NCBI GenBank assembly: GCA_014859985.1 | Contig: JACZKN010000078.1 | Location: 1-9,681, forward strand | Reading direction: 5' to 3' | Source of the DNA: Candidatus Krumholzibacteriia bacterium | GTDB lineage: Bacteria; Krumholzibacteriota; Krumholzibacteriia; LZORAL124-64-63 | DNA: 9,681 nucleotides | Shown here: positions 1 to 6,744 of the stretch, piece after piece | Layout: every line of letters starts with the position of its first letter | How positions within the stretch are numbered: the stretch's first letter is position 1 | The notes under the pieces: generated by a model | The model's database searches: none | Told to the model about the DNA's origin: nothing | What the model saw: only the letters and a program-made list of their open reading frames with translations | Position numbers and translations under genes: made by a program

Positions 1-1
1 C

Positions 2-475
2 GGCGAGCACGAGCGGGCGGCGGCGCTGGTGGCCGCGGCCGTCGAACTGCAGCCGGAGCTGGGCGGCAGGCTGGACGGTGCGCCGTTGGCCTCGCTGCGG
101 GACCTGGACGACCAGCTGGGCTCGCTGCTGGAGGTGTTCGCGGGGGGCCGCTACCTGTGGCTGCCCCTGGAGCGCATCGCCCGGCTGGAGGTGCCGGCGC
201 CGCGCCACCTGCTGGACCTGCTGTGGCTGCCGGTGCAGCTGACCGATCGCGGCGGGGCGACCACGTCGGTCCACCTGCCGGTCCTGTACGAGGGCAGCCA
301 TGACGGCGGCGATCCGCGCTGCGCCACCGGCCGCGTCACCGAATGGTACGACGCGGGCGGCGGGCTGGCGCGGGGGCGCGGGCAGCGCCTGCTGGGCTGG
401 TCGTCGCCGGCGGGGGAGGTGTCCGAGCTGCCGCTGCTCGAGCTGCGGACGCTCGAACTGGATGCCGGGCCATGA
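2..475 (+). CDS. tagJ: TagJ/ImpE-family T6SS accessory protein, 3' part only
   Basis: The frame is open to the left edge of the window and ends at a TGA at 473-475, so only the last 157 residues are present. Full-length members are about 270 residues, so the N-terminal helical part lies outside. The visible part reads like the ImpE C-terminal domain: a run with RDLDDQLGSLLEVFAGGRY then LWLPLERIARLEVPAPRHL, the segment DLLWLPVQLT, then HLPVLYEGS, a WYDAGGG turn and a closing LPLLELRTLEL strand. The family (HsiE1 of P. aeruginosa HSI-I) is known to bind the sheath subunit TssB and to contact ClpV, and it acts in the cytoplasm. It lies directly before tssE, as in HSI-I. A GTG at 29 is an internal codon, not a likely start, because recognisable family sequence continues upstream of it. 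Assignment rests on family recognition without a search. Confidence 0.92.
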   Translation, partial: GEHERAAALVAAAVELQPELGGRLDGAPLASLRDLDDQLGSLLEVFAGGRYLWLPLERIARLEVPAPRHLLDLLWLPVQLTDRGGATTSVHLPVLYEGSHDGGDPRCATGRVTEWYDAGGGLARGRGQRLLGWSSPAGEVSELPLLELRTLELDAGP

Positions 476-487
476 GCCGGCGCCCGC

Positions 488-495
488 GGAGGTGG
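488..495 (+). promoter_or_regulatory. Shine-Dalgarno of tssE, supports TTG start
   Basis: GGAGGTGG lies just after the tagJ stop, with seven bases between GGAGG and the TTG at 500. It is the best ribosome-binding match in the 24-bp gap. It favours TTG at 500 over the out-of-frame ATG at 472 that overlaps the tagJ stop. Confidence 0.75.
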
Positions 496-499
496 CCCC

Positions 500-985
500 T
501 TGGCCGGTCGCGAAGGCGGTGACGTCCTGCGGCATTCGCTGCTCGACCGGCTGGCGCAGCAGGGCGGCAACCGCCGCGGCGACCTCCGGATCGGGTTCGA
601 CGAGCTGCTGCAGGCGGTGCGCCGCGACATCGAGTGGCTGCTGAACACCAAGCGCATCGGGTCGTACGACCTGGAGAGCCTGCCCGAGACGCAGGAATCC
701 ATCATCAACTACGGCCTGCCCGACTTCTCGCACTACTCGGGCTCGTCACCCGCCGACTGCCAGCGGATCTGCGGGTCCATCGTGCAGACCCTGCGGCGGT
801 TCGAACCGCGGCTGGCGCCCCACACCATCCGCGTGGAGCACGTGCCGCCGGCCGAGCGCATCGGGACCCAGTCGCGCTTCCGGATCCACGCGCTGCTGCA
901 CGTCGACCCGGTCAAGGAGCCGGTGGTGTTCGACACCGAGATCGAGATGGACACGGGTTCGGTGCAGGTCAGGACCGACCAGTAG
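500..985 (+). CDS. tssE: TssE, gp25-like T6SS baseplate subunit
   Basis: This 161-residue protein is the usual size for TssE, the homologue of phage T4 gp25, which sits in the cytoplasmic baseplate wedge with TssF and TssG and nucleates sheath assembly. Family signatures are the N-terminal HSLLDRLAQQG near residue 11, the helix RRDIEWLLNTKR at residues 41-52, the stretch ETQESIINYGLPDFSHYSG at about 63-81, and the C-terminal strands around RFRIHALLHVDP and VVFDTEIEMDTGSVQV. The start is the TTG at 500. It is the only ATG, GTG or TTG codon between the preceding in-frame stop and the conserved SLLDRL, and it has a strong ribosome-binding site. The gene begins 24 bp after tagJ, in the same frame. 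The tssF start follows after a 64-bp gap. The product call is very secure; the exact start is less so. Confidence 0.95.
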   Translation: MAGREGGDVLRHSLLDRLAQQGGNRRGDLRIGFDELLQAVRRDIEWLLNTKRIGSYDLESLPETQESIINYGLPDFSHYSGSSPADCQRICGSIVQTLRRFEPRLAPHTIRVEHVPPAERIGTQSRFRIHALLHVDPVKEPVVFDTEIEMDTGSVQVRTDQ

Positions 986-989
986 CTGC

Positions 990-1015
990 CGGCCGGCGGG
1001 CCCCGCCCGCGGCCG
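990..1015 (+). other. GC-rich stem-loop between tssE and tssF
   Basis: GCGGGC at 996-1001 pairs with GCCCGC at 1005-1010 around a three-base CCC loop. Below a bulged G at 995, CGGCC at 990-994 pairs with GGCCG at 1011-1015. The total is about 11 pairs. No T-run follows and the next gene is in the same operon, so it is more likely an mRNA stability or processing element, or chance in GC-rich DNA, than a terminator. The pairing is read directly; any function is inference. Confidence 0.4.
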
Positions 1016-1049
1016 CCGCCCAGGGAATCCTCAGCCGGACGGACCGGAG

Positions 1050-2921
1050 ATGCGCGACCGCCTGCTCCACTACTACGAGAACGAGCTGCGGTTCATCCGC
1101 CGCCAGCTGGTGGAGTTCGCCGAGAGCTATCCGGCGATCGCCGGCCAGCTGCTGCTGGAACCGGACAAGTGCGAGGATCCGCACGTCGAGCGCCTGATCG
1201 AGGCGTTCGCCATGCTCACCGCGCGCGTGCAGCTGCGGCTGGACGACGACTTTCCCGAGATCAGCACCGCGCTGCTGGACCTGCTGCAGCCGAACTTCCT
1301 GGCGCCGGTCCCCTCGCTGACGGTGGTCCAGTTCACCGGGGATCCCGACCGTTCCCAGGCCACCACCGGCACGCACATCCCGCGCCACAGCCAGATCCAC
1401 ACGCCGCCGGTGGGCGGCGTGCGCTGCCGCTTCCGCACCTGCTACCCGGTGACCCTGTGGCCCATCGAGGTCACCGGTCTGGGGCTGATCGCGCTGGACC
1501 GCGGCAGCCCGCAGTGCCCGCCCGACGCCGTGGCGGCCGTGCGCATCGGCCTGCGCACCCTCGGGGCGCAGACCTTCGCGCAGCTGCCGCTGGAGAGCCT
1601 GCGCCTGTTCTTCGACGGCAACGCCTCGACGGCCAACCGGCTGTACGAACAGGTCTTCCGCCAGCCGCGGGGGGTGCTCGTGCGGCCGGGCTGCCGCGAC
1701 CTGGACGCGTCGCGCGTGGGCGACGGGGCGCGCTTCCTGCCGCCGGAGGCCCTGCGGCAGGTCGGCTTCGCCGTCGACGAGGGGCTGCTCGACGCCCCGC
1801 GCACCTCGCACCTCGGTCATCGGCTGCTGCAGGAGTACTTCCTCTTCCCGGACAAGTTCCTCTTCGGCGACATCACCGGCCTGACGCCGGCGCTGCTGGC
1901 CGGGGTCGGCAAGGACCTGGAGATCCTGGTGCTGCTGGACCGCCTGCCGCTGGAGCTGGAGGCCAAGCTCGGGCCGGAGAACCTGAAGCTCGGCTGCACG
2001 CCGGCGGCGAACCTTTTCCCCCACCAGGCCGACCCGATCCAGCTGAGCCAGACCGAGCCGGAGCACCGCGTCGTCCCGGACGTGCACGCGCCGCGGGCGT
2101 ACGAGGTGCACTCCATCCGCGCGGTGGAGACGCTGGACGCGCGCACCGGGCAGGTGCGCGCCTTCCGCCCGTTCTTCGCGCTGCGCCACGGCGACCTGCG
2201 CGAGGGCGAGCTGGCGTTCTGGCACGCCACGCGGCGCCCGGCCGGGGGCAAGCACGACCCGGGCACGGAGGTCTACCTGACGCTGGTCGACCCGCGCGGG
2301 GGGCCGCCGGCGCAGCTGCCCGGCGACACCCTCGTCGTGCACGTGCTGGCGACCAACCGCGACCTGCCCGCGGATCTGCCGCTGGGCACGCGCGGCGGCG
2401 AGTTCCGCATCGAAGGGCAGCCCGGCGTCGACCGCGTGCGCACCCTGCGCAAGCCCACCGCCGCCGTGCGCGGCCCGGCGCGGCAGGAGACGCTGTGGCG
2501 GCTGGTGTCGGTGCTCAGCCTGAACCACCTGTCGCTGCTCGAACTGGCCGACGACGGCCGCAGCCACCATGGCGGCGGCCCCGTGGCGTTCCGGGAGCTG
2601 TTGTCGCTGCTCGACTTCGCCGACACCCCGGTGACGCGCCAGCGCATCGCCGGCCTGGCGGGCCTGGACTGGCGCCGCGTGCTGCGGCTGATCTCCACCG
2701 GCGAGGGCAGGCTGCTGACGCGCGGCCTGGAGATCACCCTGCACCTGGACGAGGCGCACTACACCGGCAGCAGCGCGTTCATCTTCGCCTCGGTGCTCGA
2801 GCGCTTCCTGGCCTACTACACGTCGATCAACTCCTTCACGCAGACGGTGGCCACCGTCCGGAAGCGGGAGGAGGTGCTCAAACGATGGCAGCCGCGGGCG
2901 GGCGAGGGCCTGATCGTCTGA
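1050..2921 (+). CDS. tssF: TssF, T6SS baseplate protein
   Basis: This 623-residue protein has the normal length of TssF (VasA/ImpG family, COG3519), the largest wedge component of the T6SS baseplate. It forms a complex with TssG and TssE that docks on the TssJLM membrane complex and holds the VgrG spike. The N-terminus, YYENELRFIRRQLVEFAESYP at about residues 7-27, followed by LLEPDKCEDPHVERLIEAFA and the FPEISTALLDLLQPNFLAPVPS region, is typical. Other family marks are LLQEYFLFPDKFLFGDITGL at 259-278 and FLAYYTSINSFTQTV at 586-600, ending in RWQPRAGEGL. The ATG at 1050 begins the canonical MRDRLLHYYENEL. Its ribosome-binding site is only modest (GGACGG about seven bases upstream), which may point to translation linked to tssE. 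The 3' end overlaps the start of tssG by 37 bp. No internal break is seen. Confidence 0.98.
   Translation: MRDRLLHYYENELRFIRRQLVEFAESYPAIAGQLLLEPDKCEDPHVERLIEAFAMLTARVQLRLDDDFPEISTALLDLLQPNFLAPVPSLTVVQFTGDPDRSQATTGTHIPRHSQIHTPPVGGVRCRFRTCYPVTLWPIEVTGLGLIALDRGSPQCPPDAVAAVRIGLRTLGAQTFAQLPLESLRLFFDGNASTANRLYEQVFRQPRGVLVRPGCRDLDASRVGDGARFLPPEALRQVGFAVDEGLLDAPRTSHLGHRLLQEYFLFPDKFLFGDITGLTPALLAGVGKDLEILVLLDRLPLELEAKLGPENLKLGCTPAANLFPHQADPIQLSQTEPEHRVVPDVHAPRAYEVHSIRAVETLDARTGQVRAFRPFFALRHGDLREGELAFWHATRRPAGGKHDPGTEVYLTLVDPRGGPPAQLPGDTLVVHVLATNRDLPADLPLGTRGGEFRIEGQPGVDRVRTLRKPTAAVRGPARQETLWRLVSVLSLNHLSLLELADDGRSHHGGGPVAFRELLSLLDFADTPVTRQRIAGLAGLDWRRVLRLISTGEGRLLTRGLEITLHLDEAHYTGSSAFIFASVLERFLAYYTSINSFTQTVATVRKREEVLKRWQPRAGEGLIV
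2866..2875 (+). promoter_or_regulatory. Shine-Dalgarno of tssG inside tssF
   Basis: GGGAGGAGGT lies in the last codons of tssF, nine bases before the ATG at 2885. It is the strongest ribosome-binding match in the neighbourhood and fixes the tssG start within the coding part of tssF. Confidence 0.8.
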
Positions 2922-3976
2922 GCGACGGGGGACCGGGGGCCGCCGCCGCGGCCCGCCGGGAGTCGGTCGCGGGCGTCCGGGCCGAGGGCTGGCGCTATTC
3001 CTTCTTCCAGGCGGTGCGGCTGCTGCAGCTGGGGGCGCCTGACCGCGTGCCCGTCGGCACGGGCGACGATCCGGCGCGGGAGGCCGTCCGCTTCGCCAGC
3101 CGGGTCTCGCTGGCCTTCGCGCCCAGCGACGTGCACGACGTGCGCGAGGTCGACGGGCGCGACGAACTCGTCGTGTCCTTCATGGGCGTGGCCACTCCCG
3201 CCAGCTTCGGGTCGCTGCCGATGCCCTACAGCGAGCTGATCCTGGGCCTGGACCGCGACCGGCAGCCGGCCTTGCGCGCGTTCCTGGACCTGTTCAACCA
3301 TCGCCTGGTGTCGCTGTTCTACCGGGCCTGGGAGAAGTGCCGGTTCCCGATGGTCTACGAGCGGACGCCGGCCGGCGGGGAGAGCCTGTTCGAGCGTATG
3401 CTGCTGGCCCTGATGGGGCTGGGCTCCTCGGGCCTGCAGGGCAAGCTGGCGGTGGACGACCGGGCGTTGCTGGCGCGGGCCCACGTCGTGGGGGCCCGGG
3501 GCATCCCCGCGCTGGGCCTGGCCGACCTGGTGCAGGACTACTTCGGGGTGCCGGCGTCCGTCGTCCAGTTCGTGCCCGCATGGTACGTGTTCGAGGAGAA
3601 CGAGGTGTGCCGGCTGGGGCGCCAGTCCTGCCACCTGGGCCAGGACGCGTGCCTGGGCGCGCGCGCGCGCATGGCGCAGTCGCGGTTCCGGGTGCGCCTG
3701 GGGCCGTTCGCATGGCCGCAGATGGCCGGTTTCCTGCCCAACGGGGACGCGCACCGGGCCCTGGCCGAGCTCTGCACCCTGGCCGGCAAGCCGCAGTTCG
3801 ACGTGGAGTTCCAGCTGCAGCTGGCGCCGGGCGCGGCCCCGCCCCTGCGCCTGGGCGTCGCGGACGAGCAGGGCGTGCCGTGGCTGGGCTGGTCGACCTG
3901 GTTGAGGGGGGAGGCGGCGGCGGACACGGCCGAGGTGATCGTCGACGGCGAGGCGGTCGCCGCCGGCCCCGCATGA
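2885..3976 (+). CDS. tssG: TssG, T6SS baseplate protein
   Basis: This 363-residue protein is close to the usual TssG length (VasB/ImpH family, COG3520). TssG pairs with TssF in the baseplate wedge. Recognisable parts are WRYSFFQAVRLLQ at residues 36-48, a segment VRFASRVSLAFAPSDV, GSLPMPYSELIL, the highly typical FLDLFNHRLVSLFYRAWEK at 133-151, and near the C-terminus the FVPAW, CHLGQDACLGARA and RFRVRLGPF segments. The first 30 or so residues are rich in Ala, Gly and Arg and unlike the family core. They are partly dictated by the overlap with the tssF frame. The ATG at 2885 was chosen for its strong ribosome-binding site. No ATG, GTG or TTG lies between it and the conserved WRYSFFQ. The reading frame runs open far upstream, but that part is only a shadow of tssF. 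clpV starts 43 bp downstream. Confidence 0.97.
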   Translation: MAAAGGRGPDRLSDGGPGAAAAARRESVAGVRAEGWRYSFFQAVRLLQLGAPDRVPVGTGDDPAREAVRFASRVSLAFAPSDVHDVREVDGRDELVVSFMGVATPASFGSLPMPYSELILGLDRDRQPALRAFLDLFNHRLVSLFYRAWEKCRFPMVYERTPAGGESLFERMLLALMGLGSSGLQGKLAVDDRALLARAHVVGARGIPALGLADLVQDYFGVPASVVQFVPAWYVFEENEVCRLGRQSCHLGQDACLGARARMAQSRFRVRLGPFAWPQMAGFLPNGDAHRALAELCTLAGKPQFDVEFQLQLAPGAAPPLRLGVADEQGVPWLGWSTWLRGEAAADTAEVIVDGEAVAAGPA

Positions 3977-3984
3977 ACCCGTGC

Positions 3985-4002
3985 GCCGCCCCCGGTGGCG
4001 GC
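3985..4002 (+). other. Small stem-loop between tssG and clpV
   Basis: GCCGCC at 3985-3990 can pair with GGCGGC at 3997-4002 around a six-base loop CCCGGT. It sits just upstream of the clpV ribosome-binding site. Six pairs in such GC-rich DNA may well be chance, and no T-run follows. Confidence 0.25.
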
Positions 4003-4006
4003 CGCA

Positions 4007-4013
4007 GAGAGGA
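4007..4013 (+). promoter_or_regulatory. Ribosome-binding site of clpV
   Basis: GAGAGGA lies six bases before the ATG at 4020 and supports that start. A GTG at 3981 in the same frame would add 13 Arg/Pro-rich residues and has no comparable site. Confidence 0.7.
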
Positions 4014-4019
4014 AGACCG

Positions 4020-6692
4020 ATGCGCATCGACCTGAAATCCCTGATCGGCAAGCTGACCGAGACCAGCCGCCGCGGCCTCGAGGGCGCCGCCGGCCTGTGC
4101 CTGTCGCGCACCAACTACGAGGTGGAGATGGAGCACTGGCTGGCCAAGCTGCTGGAGAACAGCGACGGCGACATCCCGCGGCTGCTGCGGCATGCGGACC
4201 TCGATCCGGACCGCGTGCTGCGCGGTCTCGAGCGCGGCCTGGACCAGTACAAGCGGGGCAACGGGGGCAAGCCGCAGCTGGCGCCCGCGATCGAGGACAT
4301 GGCGCGCCAGGCCTGGCTGCTGGCGTCGATCAACTACCGGGCCTCGCGGGTGCGCTCGGGCGTGCTGTTTCTGGCCTGCCTCGGCGACCGCAACCTGCGC
4401 CGGCAGCTGCTCGAATGCTGCCCCGAGCTGAAGGACGTGGCGCTGGACGAGCTGGTGGACGGCCTGCCGCAGATCGTGGCCGGGTCGCCGGAGGACCGCG
4501 AGGTCTTCAGCGCCGACCAGGCGCCCGGCCGCGAGCTGGGCGAGCCGGCGGCCGGCCGCGGCGCCACGCCGTCGCTGGACCAGTTCACCGTCGACCTGAC
4601 CGCCGACGCGCGGGCGGGCAGGATCGACCCCGTGCTGGGGCGCGACCCGGAGATCCGCCAGATCATCGACATCCTGACCCGGCGCCGCCAGAACAACCCC
4701 ATCCTGACCGGCGAGGCGGGCGTGGGCAAGACGGCGGTGGTCGAGGGCTTCGCCCTGCGCATCGTCGCCGGCGACGTGCCGCCGGTGCTGCGGAACGTGG
4801 CCCTGCGCAGCCTGGACCTGGGCCTGCTGCAGGCGGGCGCGGGGGTCAAGGGCGAGTTCGAGAACCGCCTCAAGCAGGTGATCGAGGAGGTGCGCTCGTC
4901 GCCGCAGCCGATCATCCTGTTCATCGACGAGGCCCACACCCTCATCGGCGCCGGCGGCCAGGAAGGGCAGAACGACGCGGCCAACCTGCTGAAGCCGGCC
5001 CTGGCCCGCGGCGAGCTGCGAACGGTCGCGGCCACCACCTGGGCCGAGTACAAGAAGTACTTCGAGAAGGACCCGGCGCTGACGCGCCGCTTCCAGGTGG
5101 TGAAGGTGGAGGAGCCGGACGAGCCCGCGGCCATCCGCATGATGCGCGGGGTGGCGGCCAAGCTGGAGCAGCACCACCGGGTGCGCATCCTGGACGACGC
5201 CGTGCGCGAGTCGGTGCGCCTGAGCCACCGCTACATCCCGGCCCGGCAGCTGCCGGACAAGTCGGTCAGCGTGCTGGACACCGCCTGCGCCCGGGTGGGC
5301 ATCGGGCGCAGCGCGACGCCGGCGGCGGTGGAGGACCTGCGCCGGGTCATCGACGCCATCGCCGTGGAGACCGGGATCCTGCAGCGCGAGTCGGCCCTGG
5401 GGCGGGACCACGCCGCGCGCCTGGCCGAGTTGGCCCGGGAGAAGGAGGAGGCGGCCGGCCGCATGGCCGCGCTGGAGGAGCGTTGGCGGCGGGAGCTGGA
5501 GCTGGTGGACCGGATCATCGACCTGCGCGGGCAGGTGGAGCTGGCGGTCAACCCGCCGCCGGCCGACCAGGGACAGGGCGAGGCCCCGGCCGCGGCCGAC
5601 CTGCCGGGGCTGCGCCGGGAACTGGACGACCTGCGCGCCGAGCTGTGCGGGCTGCAGGGCGAGTCGCCCCTGGTGCAGTACGAGGTCGACGGGCAGACCA
5701 TCGCCGAGGTGATCGGCGGCTGGACGGGGATCCCCGTGGGCCGGATGCTGGCCGACGAGATCCAGACCGTGCTGGGCCTGGGCCCGCTGCTGCAGCGGCG
5801 CGTGATCGGGCAGGACCACGCCCTCGAGACGATCGCCCAGCGCATCCGCACCAGCCGGGCCAACCTCGACAACCCGCAGCGGCCGGTCGGCGTGTTCCTG
5901 CTGGTGGGGCCCAGCGGGGTGGGCAAGACCGAGTCGGCGCTGGCCCTGGCCGAGTCCATGTACGGCGGCGAGCGCAACCTGATCACCATCAACATGTCCG
6001 AGTACCAGGAGGCCCACACGGTCTCGAGCCTGAAGGGTGCGCCCCCGGGCTACGTGGGCTACGGCGAAGGCGGCGTGCTCACCGAGGCGGTGCGCCGGCG
6101 TCCCTACGCGGTGGTGCTGCTGGACGAGGTGGAGAAGGCCCATCCGGACGTGATGGAGCTCTTCTTCCAGGTCTTCGACAAGGGCATGCTCGAGGACGGC
6201 GAGGGTCGCGAGATCGACTTCAAGAACACGGTGATCCTGCTGACGAGCAACGTCGGCACCGACACCACGATGAAGCTCTGCGCCGATCCGGAGACGAGAC
6301 CCGAGCCCGAGGGGCTGGCGGAGGCGCTGCGGCCGGAGCTGCTCAAGGCGTTCCCGGCGGCCCTGCTGGGCCGCATGATCACGGTGCCGTACTATCCGCT
6401 GGACGCGTCGGCCCTGAAGCTGATCATCGAGCTGCAGCTGGGCAAGATCCGCCGGCGCCTGGCTGTGAACCACGGCGCCGAGCTGGTCTACGACGGCACG
6501 CTGCTCGACGCGGTCGTGGGACGCTGCTCGGACCCGCAGAGCGGCGCCCGCAACATCGACCACATCCTGACGCGCAGCCTGCTGCCGGAGATCTCGACGG
6601 AGATCCTGGCCCGCGTGGCGCGCGGCGAGACACTGCGGCGGGTGAACGTGGGGCTCGCGCCCGACGGGGCCTTCCGGTACGAGCTGGACTGA
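4020..6692 (+). CDS. clpV: TssH/ClpV, T6SS sheath-disassembly AAA+ ATPase
   Basis: This 890-residue Hsp100/Clp ATPase works in the cytoplasm, where hexamers pull apart the contracted TssBC sheath and recycle its subunits. Residues 1 to about 160 form the N domain, with the ClpV-like EVEMEHWLAKLLEN. The first AAA+ domain has Walker A GEAGVGKT at 231-238, pore loop GVKGEFE around Lys277, Walker B IILFIDEAHT at 298-307 and the arginine pair of LTRRF at 356-357. A charged coiled-coil middle region lies around 450-560. The second domain has Walker A GPSGVGKT at 630-637, pore loop GAPPGYVGYGEGG at 673-685, Walker B VVLLDEVEKAHPD at 698-710 and the motif GARNID at 842-847. GARNID is typical of ClpV, where ClpB usually has GARPLKR, and this with the T6SS context rules out a ClpB chaperone. 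Both ATP sites look intact. The start at 4020 follows a good ribosome-binding site. Confidence 0.98.
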   Translation: MRIDLKSLIGKLTETSRRGLEGAAGLCLSRTNYEVEMEHWLAKLLENSDGDIPRLLRHADLDPDRVLRGLERGLDQYKRGNGGKPQLAPAIEDMARQAWLLASINYRASRVRSGVLFLACLGDRNLRRQLLECCPELKDVALDELVDGLPQIVAGSPEDREVFSADQAPGRELGEPAAGRGATPSLDQFTVDLTADARAGRIDPVLGRDPEIRQIIDILTRRRQNNPILTGEAGVGKTAVVEGFALRIVAGDVPPVLRNVALRSLDLGLLQAGAGVKGEFENRLKQVIEEVRSSPQPIILFIDEAHTLIGAGGQEGQNDAANLLKPALARGELRTVAATTWAEYKKYFEKDPALTRRFQVVKVEEPDEPAAIRMMRGVAAKLEQHHRVRILDDAVRESVRLSHRYIPARQLPDKSVSVLDTACARVGIGRSATPAAVEDLRRVIDAIAVETGILQRESALGRDHAARLAELAREKEEAAGRMAALEERWRRELELVDRIIDLRGQVELAVNPPPADQGQGEAPAAADLPGLRRELDDLRAELCGLQGESPLVQYEVDGQTIAEVIGGWTGIPVGRMLADEIQTVLGLGPLLQRRVIGQDHALETIAQRIRTSRANLDNPQRPVGVFLLVGPSGVGKTESALALAESMYGGERNLITINMSEYQEAHTVSSLKGAPPGYVGYGEGGVLTEAVRRRPYAVVLLDEVEKAHPDVMELFFQVFDKGMLEDGEGREIDFKNTVILLTSNVGTDTTMKLCADPETRPEPEGLAEALRPELLKAFPAALLGRMITVPYYPLDASALKLIIELQLGKIRRRLAVNHGAELVYDGTLLDAVVGRCSDPQSGARNIDHILTRSLLPEISTEILARVARGETLRRVNVGLAPDGAFRYELD

Positions 6693-6708
6693 TCCAGCCA
6701 CGCGCAGG

Positions 6709-6729
6709 CGCGGCCGCCGGGCGGTCGCG
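6709..6729 (+). other. Strong stem-loop between clpV and vgrG
   Basis: CGCGGCCGC at 6709-6717 pairs with GCGGTCGCG at 6721-6729, nine pairs including one G-U, around a three-base CGG loop. It lies in the 52-bp gap, five bases before the vgrG ribosome-binding site. There is no T-run. It could be a partial, U-tract-free terminator or a stabilising or processing hairpin that sets vgrG expression apart from clpV. The pairing is visible; the role is inference. Confidence 0.45.
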
Positions 6730-6734
6730 GCGAC

Positions 6735-6739
6735 AGGAG
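6735..6739 (+). promoter_or_regulatory. Ribosome-binding site of vgrG
   Basis: AGGAG lies five bases before the ATG at 6745 and eleven before a second in-frame ATG at 6751. This slightly favours the first. Confidence 0.65.
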
Positions 6740-6744
6740 CCGCC

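Noticed and set aside
969..2759. A 596-codon minus-strand open frame opposite tssF
   Set aside because: The composition is rich in Gln, Arg, Val and Ala, as expected from the complement of a GC-rich gene, and it resembles no family. tssF on the other strand is certain.
1169..2884. Upstream extension of the tssG frame through most of tssF
   Set aside because: This part is low-complexity and coincides with tssF. The TssG family sequence and ribosome-binding site place the start at 2885, so it is not a fusion gene.
4020..6692. ClpB disaggregase rather than ClpV
   Set aside because: The GARNID motif, the N-domain sequence and the position between tssG and vgrG fit ClpV.
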